From the NCBI GenBank assembly GCA_030146615.1, contig JASLBL010000257.1, forward strand, positions 1 to 24,038: DNA of 24,038 nucleotides. The letters run 5' to 3'. The translations under genes were made by a program, and so were the position numbers. Below the pieces are notes generated by a model. That model searched no databases. It was not told the DNA's origin and worked only from the letters and a program-made list of their open reading frames with translations. Within the stretch, counting starts at the first letter, position 1; each line of letters opens with the position of its first letter. Source of the stretch: Actinomycetes bacterium. Its GTDB lineage: Bacteria; Actinomycetota; CALGFH01. Shown in pieces: positions 7,634-14,862 of the stretch.

Positions 7634-8425
7634 ATGCCGGTGACCCCTGCCGACCTCGCTGTGTGGAAGCAGCGACGGGAACGGTTCGTGATGCTGACCG
7701 CCTACGACGCGCTGACCGCGCGCGTGCTCGACGAGGCGGGGATCCCCCTGCTGCTGGTGGGCGACTCGGTCGGCAACAACGTGCTCGGCTACGACACCAC
7801 CATCCCGGTGACCATGGAGGAGGCGCTGGTCTTCACCGCCGCCGTGGCTCGGGGGGCCCGCAACGCCCTGGTCGTCGCCGACCTGCCCTTCGGGGCCTAC
7901 CAGGCCTCGCCCGTCCAGGCCGTCAACAACGCCGCCCGGCTGGTCAAGGCCGGGGCCAACGCCGTCAAGCTGGAGGGCGGGCGCCGCTCGGCCAAGGCGG
8001 TGCGGCGGATGGCCCAGGCCGGCATCCCGGTGATGGGGCATCTCGGCTACACCCCCCAGTCGGCCAATGCCTTCGGCCGCAAGGTGGTCAGGGGCCGCGG
8101 CCAGGAGGGGGACGAGCTGCTGGCCGACGCTCTCGCCCTCCAGGAGGCCGGGGCCTTCGCCATCGTGCTGGAGGCGATCCCGGCCGAGCTGGGGGCGCGC
8201 GTCACCGAGGCGGTCGAGGTGGCCACCATCGGGATCGGCGCCGGGCCCGACGTCGACGCCCAGGTGCTGGTCATCACCGACCTGCTCGGGCTGACCCCCG
8301 ACCCCACCCCCCGCTTCGTCAAGCGCTACGCCGACCTGCGGGCCATCCTCACCGAGGCGGCCGGCCGCTTCGCCAAGGACGTGGCCGAGGGCCACTACCC
8401 GGGGCCCGAGCACCAGTACCACTGA
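7634..8425 (+). CDS. panB: 3-methyl-2-oxobutanoate hydroxymethyltransferase
   Basis: 263 aa, the usual family length. Transfers a hydroxymethyl group from methylene-tetrahydrofolate to 2-oxoisovalerate to give ketopantoate, the first step toward pantothenate and CoA. The TIM barrel shows MLTAYDA, the metal ligand D44 in VGDSVGNN, D83 in VADLPFG, K112 and E114 in KLEGG, catalytic E180 in VLEAIPAEL, and IGIGAG near 199-204. A strong ribosome site supports the start. The gene stands alone: no panC or panD is nearby. Confidence 0.97.
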   Translation: MPVTPADLAVWKQRRERFVMLTAYDALTARVLDEAGIPLLLVGDSVGNNVLGYDTTIPVTMEEALVFTAAVARGARNALVVADLPFGAYQASPVQAVNNAARLVKAGANAVKLEGGRRSAKAVRRMAQAGIPVMGHLGYTPQSANAFGRKVVRGRGQEGDELLADALALQEAGAFAIVLEAIPAELGARVTEAVEVATIGIGAGPDVDAQVLVITDLLGLTPDPTPRFVKRYADLRAILTEAAGRFAKDVAEGHYPGPEHQYH

Positions 8426-8465
8426 CCCGGCGCCGGAGCTCCTCCAGAATTCGGGGATAGTTGCG

Positions 8466-8491
8466 GGAACAACGATGGTTCCGGTGGTGTT
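8466..8491 (+). promoter_or_regulatory. Candidate ECF-sigma-like promoter or operator of the yceI-family gene
   Basis: GGAAC (8466-8470) is followed after 18 bases by GTT (8489-8491), which resembles the GGAAT-N18-GTT layout of actinobacterial SigR-type promoters. GGAAC and GTTCC (8478-8482) also form an inverted repeat with a 7-base centre. The site lies about 55 bp before the ATG. This is a pattern match only. Confidence 0.3.
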
Positions 8492-8542
8492 CTCGCGGGC
8501 AATGTGGCATCCGAGCCATCCGTCCCTCAGGAGGAGACCAGA

Positions 8543-9130
8543 ATGAGCGAAGGCGTCGGCACCACCCCAGGTACCCGTGTGGTCGACGGCCGCCAGGTGC
8601 CCGAGGTCGGCACCTGGGAGATCGACCCGTCCCACCAGTCCTTCGAGTTCATCGCCCGCCACCTGATGGCCAAGGTCCGCGGCCGGTTCCCGGGCGTCAG
8701 CGGCGCCGCCACCGTGGCCGAGCGGCCCGAGGACTCGACCCTGGAGATCGAGATCGACGCCAACTCGATCGACACCAAGGACGAGACCCGCGACGCCCAC
8801 ATGCGCTCCAACGACTTCTTCGGCGTCGAGGACCACCCCACCATCAGCTTCCGCAGCACCGCGGTGCGGCCCGGCGATGGCGAGAACAACTGGAAGGTCG
8901 ACGGCGAGCTCGCCGTCAAGGGCACCACCCGCCCGGTCACCGTCGACGTCGAGTTCCTCGGCGGCGCGATCGACCCCTGGGGCAACCAGCGAATCGGCTT
9001 CTCCGGCGTCGTGCCCGAGGTCAACCGGGAGGACTGGGGCCTGACCTGGAACGCCGCCCTGGAGACGGGCGGGTTCCTGCTCTCCAAGTCGGTCCGCCTG
9101 GAGATCGAGGCGGAACTGGTCAAGAAGTAA
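8543..9130 (+). CDS. YceI-family lipid-binding-like protein
   Basis: 195 aa. The YceI lipocalin-like barrel begins at VGTWEIDPSHQSFEFIARHLMAKV and includes IDANSIDTKDETRDAHMRSNDFF, KGTTRPVTVDVEFLG and GFSGVVPEVNREDWGLTWN, which are typical of the family. Members bind isoprenoid or other hydrophobic ligands; the physiological role here cannot be told. No signal peptide is visible, so it is probably cytoplasmic. ATG 8543 is chosen because an AGGAGGAGA ribosome site lies just before it. Its 3' end overlaps the convergent GNAT remnant by 11 bp. Confidence 0.92.
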   Translation: MSEGVGTTPGTRVVDGRQVPEVGTWEIDPSHQSFEFIARHLMAKVRGRFPGVSGAATVAERPEDSTLEIEIDANSIDTKDETRDAHMRSNDFFGVEDHPTISFRSTAVRPGDGENNWKVDGELAVKGTTRPVTVDVEFLGGAIDPWGNQRIGFSGVVPEVNREDWGLTWNAALETGGFLLSKSVRLEIEAELVKK

Positions 9131-9371
9131 CCCGCGGGCGGTGCCAGAGGGTGAAGCGGCAGATGGGCAGGAACCCGAGCGCCTCGGCGCCCGGGCGGCT
9201 CATGGCGCTGAACACCAGGGTCACCCCGAGCGAGAACGCGGCCACCCCGGCCTCCACGAACAGCGACCCGACACAGACGGGCTCGTCCTGCTCGTAGCCG
9301 ACCCACAGCCGCTGCAGGGTGTCGGCGACCGGGAGGTCGGGCTCCCAGCCGTCGGTCAGGTGCTCGGTCAC
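9120..9371 (-). pseudogene. Internally deleted GNAT acetyltransferase remnant
   Basis: 83 aa from a GTG that overlaps the stop of the preceding gene (GTGA). The first half (LWVGYEQDEPVCVGSLFVEAG, then VAAFSLGVTL) resembles the central strands of a GNAT fold. The last part (GAEALGFLPICRFTLWHRP) resembles the conserved GNAT ending LGF-CRFTLW. The acetyl-CoA binding segment with its RGxGxG/A loop, normally about 45 residues between these two parts, is absent, so the product should be inactive. The junction lies around VTLVFSAMSRP. It could be a true deletion or an assembly collapse. It overlaps the end of the yceI-family gene. Confidence 0.55.
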
Positions 9372-10165
9372 GCCGCCGACGCCAGCAGCTCGCGGTAGGC
9401 GGCCAGGGCGGCCGGGATGCGGGGGCCGTACCAGGTGAGGGCGCGCCCGTCGACCAGCTCGACCCGGGCCTCGCCGAAGCTGGCCGCCAGCTCGCCGGCG
9501 TCGGCCTCGCCGAACTGGTAGGGCTCCGACGGCAGCAGCACCACCTCGGGTCCCAGGCCGGCGACCGTCTCCAGCTCCAGCTTCGGGTAGCGGGTGGCCG
9601 GGTCGTCCAGCACCGGCTCGCCGCCGGCCAGGGCGAGCAGGTCGGCCGCATAGGCCCGGCGGCCCAGCCACATCCAGGGGTCGCGCCAGACCGCGCAGGC
9701 GTAGCGGACCCGGCGGGTCGGCCGGCGCCGGTAGGCGTCGGCCACGGCGGCGACCAGGTCGGCGTCGAGGGCCGCCGCCCCCGGGAGGTCGCCGACGGCC
9801 GCGGCCAGGTCGCGCAGCTCGGTCACGGCCCCGGCGACGGTGGTCGGCATGGTGACGAACACCGCCAGCCCGCCCGCCTCCAGGCGCTGGACATCCAGCT
9901 TGCGGTTCTCCTCGGCGTTGGCCACGACCAGGTCCGGCTCCAGGGCGCGGATCGCGGCCAGGTCGGGGTTCTTGGTGCCCCGGACCCTGGCCAGGCCCTC
10001 CAGGGCGCCGGCCGGCTCGGCGCACCAGTCGGTCACCCCGACCAGGCGCTCCCCCACCCCGGCGACCACCAGCCACTCGGTCAGCGACGGGACCAGGCTG
10101 ACCACCCGCCCGACCCGGTCGGGCAGGCTGACCGCCGTGCCCCTGGCGTCGACGACGTTGCGCAC
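9368..10165 (-). CDS. BtuF-like helical-backbone metal receptor (cobalamin-type substrate-binding protein)
   Basis: 265 aa. Two-lobed periplasmic-binding-fold protein of the BtuF/FecB type: VVSLVPSLTEWLVVAGVGERLVG and TDWC open the first lobe, followed by GTKNPDLAAIRALEPDLVVAN and later LGPEVVLLPSEPY and WYGPRIPAAL. No signal peptide or lipobox precedes the fold, so it may stay in the cytoplasm, unlike a classical transporter subunit, and no permease or ATPase gene is adjacent. It starts at GTG 10165, four bases after the cobalamin adenosyltransferase gene. That context favours a role with cobalamin or a corrinoid over iron-siderophore; the ligand is inferred. Confidence 0.8.
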   Translation of the reverse strand: MRNVVDARGTAVSLPDRVGRVVSLVPSLTEWLVVAGVGERLVGVTDWCAEPAGALEGLARVRGTKNPDLAAIRALEPDLVVANAEENRKLDVQRLEAGGLAVFVTMPTTVAGAVTELRDLAAAVGDLPGAAALDADLVAAVADAYRRRPTRRVRYACAVWRDPWMWLGRRAYAADLLALAGGEPVLDDPATRYPKLELETVAGLGPEVVLLPSEPYQFGEADAGELAASFGEARVELVDGRALTWYGPRIPAALAAYRELLASAA

Positions 10166-10169
10166 CGGG

Positions 10170-10715
10170 TCAGCCGGTGCGGAGGGTGCGGAAGTCGCCC
10201 TCCTCGTAGCGGGCCAGGACGAAGATCAGGTCGGCCAGGCGGTTGAGGTAGCGGACGACCTCGCCGTCGACCAGCATCCCGGCCCGGTCCATGGCCACCG
10301 TCTGGCGCTCGGCCCGGCGGATCACCGTGCGGGCGTAGTCGAGGAAGGCCGAGCCGCGCGACTCGCCGGGGACGATGAACTCGGCCGGCATATGGGTCCT
10401 GGCCACGTACTCGTCGATCGCCTCCTCCAGCCCGTCGACCATCTCGGCGGTCACCTTGGTCTGGCCGGGGGTCAGCTTGTGGCTGTTCTCGGCGGCCGTG
10501 GCCAGCTCGGCCCCGGCCACGAACAGCTCCCGCTGGAGGCGCAGGACCAGGTCGGCCAGGATGCTGTCGGCGATGAACACCCTGGCCATGCCGAGGGCGG
10601 CCACCGCCTCGTCGGTGGTGCCGTAGGCCTCGGTGCGCTGGTCGCTCTTGTCGACCCGGCCGCCGTAGAGCAGCCCGGTGGTGCCGTCGTCGCCCCTGCG
10701 GGTGTAGATCCTCAC
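10170..10715 (-). CDS. PduO-type cob(I)alamin adenosyltransferase
   Basis: 181 aa. Converts cob(I)alamin plus ATP to adenosylcobalamin. Family features are the ATP-binding N-terminus YTRRGDDGTTGLLYGG, then KSDQRTEAYGTTDEAVAALG, the helix-bundle motif DYARTVIRRAERQTV and the end YLNRLADLIFVLARYEE. Start GTG 10715 overlaps the stop of the F420 reductase gene (GTGA), and a GAGGAGG ribosome site precedes it. The frame is open further upstream but gives only shadow sequence. It is co-transcribed with the BtuF-like gene, which suggests B12 assimilation. Confidence 0.95.
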   Translation of the reverse strand: MRIYTRRGDDGTTGLLYGGRVDKSDQRTEAYGTTDEAVAALGMARVFIADSILADLVLRLQRELFVAGAELATAAENSHKLTPGQTKVTAEMVDGLEEAIDEYVARTHMPAEFIVPGESRGSAFLDYARTVIRRAERQTVAMDRAGMLVDGEVVRYLNRLADLIFVLARYEEGDFRTLRTG

Positions 10716-11434
10716 GGGCCCTCCTCCCGGTCCCGGGCCGCGCGCAGCTCCGCGTTCAGGCGCCGGCGCCTGTCGTCGCCGAGCCTGGAGATGCGGAGGC
10801 CGGCATGGATCCTGTGGCGGCGGTTGATGCCGACGATCACCGCCGTGAACCCCTCCAGCTGACGAGCCGTCCGCAGCGGCCCGGCGTCGACCCCGCGGCA
10901 CCCGGGCACCTGGTCGGCCAGCTCCAGCACCAGCCACTTGGCCGCCGGGTCGTCGGAGGCGACCAGCACGTCGGTCTCGACCTGGCGCTCGGGGTCGGCC
11001 AGCAGCTTGGGGGCGGCGTGGTGGAAGGCCGCGACCACCCTGGCCCGCGGCAGCAGCGCGGCCGCCTGCTCGGCGGCGCTGCCCTCGGGCACCGCCAGCA
11101 GGTAGGGCCCGTGCTCGTCCCAGCCGAGGGGGTTGATGACGTCGACCACCACCTTGTCCCCGATCGGCTCGGCCAGGCCGGGCAGCATCTCGGCCTGCCC
11201 GGCGTACGGGAACACCAGGAAGACGACCTCGGCCCCGGAGGCGGCGTCGGGGTTGGCGACTCCCTCGATCGGCAGGTCGCGCCCGCCAAGCAGGTCGGCC
11301 ACGACCCCGGCGGCCCGGTCGGCGTCGCGGGAGCCGAGCAGCACCCGGTGCCCGGCCAGGGCCAGCCGCAACGCCAGGCCCCGCCCCTGCGGCCCGGTCC
11401 CGCCGAGCAGGCCGATGGTGAGCTGGTCAGCCAA
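10712..11434 (-). CDS. npdG: NADPH-dependent F420 reductase (F420H2:NADP oxidoreductase)
   Basis: 240 aa. Transfers hydride between NADPH and coenzyme F420. The Rossmann motif GLLGGTGPQGRGLALRLA is at the N-terminus, then HRVLLGSRDADRA, VVFLVFPYAGQ, VVVDVINPLGW, VVAAFHHAAPKLL and LRTARQLEGFTAVIVGIN, all characteristic of the family. TTG 11434 is preferred to TTG 11440 because GGAGG (11446-11442) is then six bases away. It lies 38 bp after the nucleotidyltransferase gene and shares a four-base overlap with the adenosyltransferase. It implies that the organism makes F420. Confidence 0.93.
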   Translation of the reverse strand: MADQLTIGLLGGTGPQGRGLALRLALAGHRVLLGSRDADRAAGVVADLLGGRDLPIEGVANPDAASGAEVVFLVFPYAGQAEMLPGLAEPIGDKVVVDVINPLGWDEHGPYLLAVPEGSAAEQAAALLPRARVVAAFHHAAPKLLADPERQVETDVLVASDDPAAKWLVLELADQVPGCRGVDAGPLRTARQLEGFTAVIVGINRRHRIHAGLRISRLGDDRRRRLNAELRAARDREEGP

Positions 11435-11472
11435 GGACAACCTCCAGGTCGGGATCGGGCGCCGGGCCGAGG

Positions 11473-12435
11473 CTACCGCACCTCAGGCGCCGGGATGAGG
11501 GCGGCGGTGGCGGTGGCCCCGGGCGGCACGTGGGCGCCGGGGCCGAGGAACGAGCCGGCCACCCTCGCGCCCGGACCGACCACCGCCCCAGGCCCGAGCA
11601 CCGAGCGGGTGACCACCGCGCCGGGCCCGACCCGGGAGCCGGCGTCCAGCACCGCCGGCCCGGCCAGCACGGCCGCCGGGTCGGCCCCGGCCCCCTCGAC
11701 CACGAGCACCGGCCCGTCCCCGGCGCCCCGGCGCAGGCGGCCCGGGGGCAGGGCGTAGGGCCAGCGGCCGTCGAGCAGCCCGGCCGACACCTCCAGCAGC
11801 CGCTCCAGGGTGCCGGCGTCGGCCGTCGGGCCCTGGAACGGCAGCCCGGCCAGCAGGTCCCGGTCCAGCAGTGGCCCCAGCAGCCGCCCGACCAGGCTGG
11901 CCGGCCCCCGCTCCAGCTCGCACAGCAGCCCGGCCTGGACCACGTAGGCCCCGGCCGAGTCCCAGGGCCCGGCCGGATCGCGGGCCACCCGCGTCCCGTC
12001 AAGGCGCAGCGGGAACGAGCTGGCGGTGGCGGGGATCAGCCCGGCGGCCATGCGGGCGCCGGACCGGTCGAGGAAGCGAGCGAGGGCGGCCAGGTCGGCG
12101 GGGGTGACGACGTGGTCGGCGGCGGTGACCAGGACCGGGTCGTCGCCGCGGCCGAGGCGGCCGAGGTGGGCGGCGTTGACCAGGCCGCCGCCGGTGCCGA
12201 GGAGGGTGGGCTCGACCAGCACTTCGACGTCGGGGCGGCCGGCGAGACGGGCGGCCAGCTGCTCGGCGCCGTGGTGGGCGTTGACCACGACCCGGGTCGC
12301 CCCGGCGACCCGAAGGGCCTCGATGGCCAGGTCGACCAGCGGGCGCCCGGCCGGGGCGAGCAGCGGCTTGGGGGTGACCCGGGTCAGGGGGGCGAGCCGG
12401 GTCCCGGCGCCCGCGGCCAGGCAGAAGCCGATCAC
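11473..12435 (-). CDS. Sugar-1-phosphate nucleotidyltransferase with C-terminal hexapeptide repeats
   Basis: 320 aa. The N-terminal nucleotidyltransferase domain has the signature LAAGAGTRLAPLTRVTPKPL (residues 6-25), then VVVNAHHGAEQL, GTGGGLVNA and TAADHVV. The C-terminus carries hexapeptide turns (VLAGPAVLDAGSRVGPGAVV, VLGPGAVVGPGARVAGSFLG) that form a left-handed beta helix, as in GDP-mannose or glucose-1-phosphate NTP transferases. The exact sugar cannot be read. GTG 12435 overlaps the preceding stop (GTGA) and puts the start directly before the signature; the longer form from 12468 is less likely. Confidence 0.88.
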   Translation of the reverse strand: MIGFCLAAGAGTRLAPLTRVTPKPLLAPAGRPLVDLAIEALRVAGATRVVVNAHHGAEQLAARLAGRPDVEVLVEPTLLGTGGGLVNAAHLGRLGRGDDPVLVTAADHVVTPADLAALARFLDRSGARMAAGLIPATASSFPLRLDGTRVARDPAGPWDSAGAYVVQAGLLCELERGPASLVGRLLGPLLDRDLLAGLPFQGPTADAGTLERLLEVSAGLLDGRWPYALPPGRLRRGAGDGPVLVVEGAGADPAAVLAGPAVLDAGSRVGPGAVVTRSVLGPGAVVGPGARVAGSFLGPGAHVPPGATATAALIPAPEVR

Positions 12436-12911
12436 CGGGGCGGGGCGTCGGGGGCGATCCCACCCCATCCGGGCCCGGGGCCGAGCCGGCCCGCCAGCTC
12501 CTCGACCACCGTGGCCGGGTCGGCCTCCAGGACGGCGGCCGGGAGCTCGAGCCGGCCCAGGTCGGCCGGCGGGGTGACGACCAGGCCCCGCCAGGCCCAG
12601 GGCTGGTCGGCGGCGGCCCGCCTGGCCAGGGGGGCCAGCTCGTCCAGCCCGACCAGCAGCGGCCGGCCGAGCCCGGCCCGGGTGCGGACCTGGTCGAGGT
12701 CGTCGACCAGGTCCAGGAATCCCGGCTCGCCCTCGGCCGCCCCCCAGCCGGGCCGCTCGCGCAGGTCGGGGACGACCACCCGGCCGAACCGGGTCAGGTA
12801 CGCCGGGCCCGGCGGGACCGGGTCCGGCTGGAGGACCAGGAACGTCCAGGGGCCCTCACCGGGGAGCTCGGCCACCGGGAGCTGGGTGCCGTCGGCCAGG
12901 AGGAGGAGCAC
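12432..12911 (-). CDS. Degenerate alpha/beta-hydrolase-like protein
   Basis: 159 aa. The order of motifs follows an alpha/beta hydrolase: PWTFLVLQPDP, FGRVVVPDLRERPG, LVDDLDQVRTRAGLGRPLLVG and then LVVTPP. The nucleophile elbow, normally G-x-S-x-G, reads GLDEL, so no catalytic serine is seen, and the lid and C-terminal histidine region are shortened. It is likely a non-catalytic relative. It is sandwiched between a hypothetical gene (4-bp gap) and the nucleotidyltransferase (GTGA overlap), so the three are probably translated together. The fold assignment is from pattern only. Confidence 0.5.
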   Translation of the reverse strand: MLLLLADGTQLPVAELPGEGPWTFLVLQPDPVPPGPAYLTRFGRVVVPDLRERPGWGAAEGEPGFLDLVDDLDQVRTRAGLGRPLLVGLDELAPLARRAAADQPWAWRGLVVTPPADLGRLELPAAVLEADPATVVEELAGRLGPGPGWGGIAPDAPPR

Positions 12912-12915
12912 GCCG

Positions 12916-13296
12916 TCAGGCCGGGGTGGTGAGGAACCAGTCCTCGGGGACGTGGTAGCGGGGGCCCTCGTCGGTCTGCTCGACGATCACGTCGGGCGGC
13001 AAGGCAGCCACCCCGAGGAGGCCGAGGACCCCTTCGTGGGCGGCGGCGGACAGGCGCACGACCCCGGCGGGGCCGCCGGCGCCGTAGCCCTCGCCCTCGC
13101 GCAGGCCGGTGGCCTCGCGGAGCTGGCCGATGCGCTCCGCCCCGACGACCTCGCGGAGCTCGGCCAGGTCGACCGGTGGCGCCTCCAGCCACTCCGGCCG
13201 GGCCCCGAAGGCGTCCTCGAACCCCTCGCTGGCCAGGCGGAGCAGCACGGTGATCCGAACCGCGGGCGACACCGGCGGGTTGCTCGGCAGGTCCAT
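12916..13296 (-). CDS. Hypothetical protein, first gene of the minus-strand operon
   Basis: 126 aa from ATG 13296 (MDLPSNPPVSPAVRITVLLR). I do not recognise the family. It looks soluble, with mixed helix and strand, and contains a Gly-rich stretch EGEGYGAGGPAG and the ending YHVPEDWFLTTPA; no signal peptide or membrane segment is visible. The frame extends upstream to 13413, but that part would cover the intergenic inverted repeats and the divergent promoter region. It is four bases from the hydrolase-like gene. Confidence 0.65.
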   Translation of the reverse strand: MDLPSNPPVSPAVRITVLLRLASEGFEDAFGARPEWLEAPPVDLAELREVVGAERIGQLREATGLREGEGYGAGGPAGVVRLSAAAHEGVLGLLGVAALPPDVIVEQTDEGPRYHVPEDWFLTTPA

Positions 13297-13320
13297 GCCC
13301 AGCAGCTTGCCACACTCGAT

Positions 13321-13380
13321 GGAACCCCGGGCCGGGTCCGGCGCGTGTTCTGTCAGGAGCGCGACAGACGTCGGGGTTCC
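13321..13380. promoter_or_regulatory. Nested inverted repeats in a divergent intergenic region
   Basis: Outer arms GGAACCCCG (13321-13329) and CGGGGTTCC (13372-13380) enclose inner arms TCTGTC (13349-13354) and GACAGA (13363-13368). The whole lies between the hypothetical gene (minus) and the lipoprotein gene (plus), so it could be an operator or a folded 5' leader of the lipoprotein mRNA. Confidence 0.4.
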
Positions 13381-13415
13381 CGACGCGCGATGATCGACCC
13401 GGAGGTGCCGCACCC

Positions 13416-13811
13416 ATGACCCGTCAGCGTCTCGCGCTGCTCCTGGCCGCCATCGCCGTGCTCGCCGGCTGCAGCTACGGCGGCTTCGACGAGCCGCCCC
13501 CTGAGGGCCCGGTCTCGACCCAGACCCTTCCCCCGCCGACCCTGAGCCCGAACACCACCCTCACCTCGGCGCTGCCCCGGCTGCTGCGCGTCGCCGACGG
13601 CTGGCACCAGTTCGAGGTCAGCCCGCAGCAGTACGACGTCATCGGCCGTCGGGTGCACCAGGTGCTCGTCCGCGAGGGGCTGTGGGATCAGGGGGTCCGC
13701 TTCGGGGCCAACTTCGACCGCGAGAAGGACCTGCACTTCGTGCTCATCAAGCCGGGCTTCTCGCAGCTCAGCCCCCGCCAGATCCTCAACCGGCTGCTCG
13801 GCATCCACTGA
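13416..13811 (+). CDS. Small secreted lipoprotein of unknown function
   Basis: 131 aa. Lipoprotein signal peptide: MTRQR, then LALLLAAIAVLAGC with lipobox LAGC and lipidated C19. A Pro/Thr-rich spacer (about 25-50) follows, then a small folded domain (about 55-131) with DGWHQFEVSPQQYDVIGRR, LVREGLWDQGVRFG and KDLHFVLIKPGFSQLSPRQI. I do not recognise that domain. A GGAGGTG ribosome site precedes the ATG. The stop codon lies seven bases before the 3' end of the convergent RNase P RNA gene. Confidence 0.85.
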   Translation: MTRQRLALLLAAIAVLAGCSYGGFDEPPPEGPVSTQTLPPPTLSPNTTLTSALPRLLRVADGWHQFEVSPQQYDVIGRRVHQVLVREGLWDQGVRFGANFDREKDLHFVLIKPGFSQLSPRQILNRLLGIH

Positions 13812-13818
13812 GGCCGAG

Positions 13819-14218
<400 letters not shown>

Positions 14219-14223
14219 CTTCA

Positions 14224-14260
14224 AGTATGCCACCCGATAGCGGCCCGGCGGGGGCATACT
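14224..14260. promoter_or_regulatory. Divergent promoter pair for rnpB and fxsA
   Basis: An 8-bp inverted repeat, AGTATGCC (14224-14231) and GGCATACT (14253-14260), places a -10-like CATACT facing each way. The minus-strand copy ends six bases before the P1 helix start of rnpB. The plus-strand copy ends six bases before the fxsA ATG, so the fxsA mRNA may be leaderless. No clear -35 boxes are seen. Confidence 0.5.
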
Positions 14261-14266
14261 GGGAGC

Positions 14267-14755
14267 ATGGTTCCCATCCTGGCCATCGCCTTCATCCTGG
14301 TCCCGCTGGCCGAGCTGGCGGTGCTGATCGCTGTCGGCGACTTCATCGGGCTGTGGCCGACGCTGGCCCTGCTGCTGGTCGTCAGCGTGGCCGGGGCCTG
14401 GCTGGCCAAGCGGGAGGGGCTGGCCGCCTGGCGGCGGTTCCAGCTCGCCCTGGCCGCCGGCCGCGTGCCGACCGTCGAGGTCGCCGACGGGGCCATGATC
14501 CTGCTCGCCGCGGCCCTGCTGCTGACCCCCGGGTTCCTCACCGACGTGGTCGGGATGCTGCTGCTGCTGCCCCCGACCCGGGCCTTGGCCCGGCGGCTGG
14601 CCCCCCGGCTGGCCGCCCGCCGCCTGCGCCGCGGCGGGCGCCGGGTCGTGATCGTCGACGGCACCGCCCGCCCGGCCGGCTCGACCCGGGCCACCTGGGG
14701 CACGCCTGAGGTCGACCGCCCCGTGGTCCCGCCGGACCGCGACCCGTACGCCTGA
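14267..14755 (+). CDS. FxsA-family membrane protein
   Basis: 162 aa. FxsA proteins are small membrane proteins; the E. coli member suppresses F-plasmid phage exclusion of T7, but the general function is unknown. Three or four hydrophobic segments are visible: ILAIAFILVPLAELAVLIAV, LWPTLALLLVVSVAGAWLA, AMILLAAALLLTPGFLTDVV and GMLLLLPP. KREGLAAWRRFQ and LLTPGFLTD are typical of the family. The C-terminus is basic and disordered. ATG 14267 is chosen because the frame further upstream runs through rnpB. Confidence 0.93.
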   Translation: MVPILAIAFILVPLAELAVLIAVGDFIGLWPTLALLLVVSVAGAWLAKREGLAAWRRFQLALAAGRVPTVEVADGAMILLAAALLLTPGFLTDVVGMLLLLPPTRALARRLAPRLAARRLRRGGRRVVIVDGTARPAGSTRATWGTPEVDRPVVPPDRDPYA

Positions 14756-14792
14756 CGCCACCGGGCGCGCCGTCCCGGCGCCCTGTGGATGA

Positions 14793-14809
14793 TTCAGCCG
14801 CCGTTCAGC
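14793..14809 (+). promoter_or_regulatory. TTCAGC direct repeat, candidate OmpR-family regulator site
   Basis: TTCAGC at 14793-14798 and 14804-14809 repeat with an 11-bp period, the usual spacing for an OmpR/PhoB-type dimer. The site lies 54 bp before the response-regulator ATG, consistent with autoregulation. Similar repeats precede the PepSY gene. Confidence 0.5.
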
Positions 14810-14862
14810 TTCGACCAGGAAGGATCGTCTCCGCCGCGGAGGGCGCGCGAGAAGGGACGAGC

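Noticed and set aside
9372..10076. Longer version (318 aa) of the GNAT-remnant frame
   Set aside because: The upstream part is antisense-phase shadow of the BtuF-like gene in another frame; the GTGA start at 9371 explains the real part.
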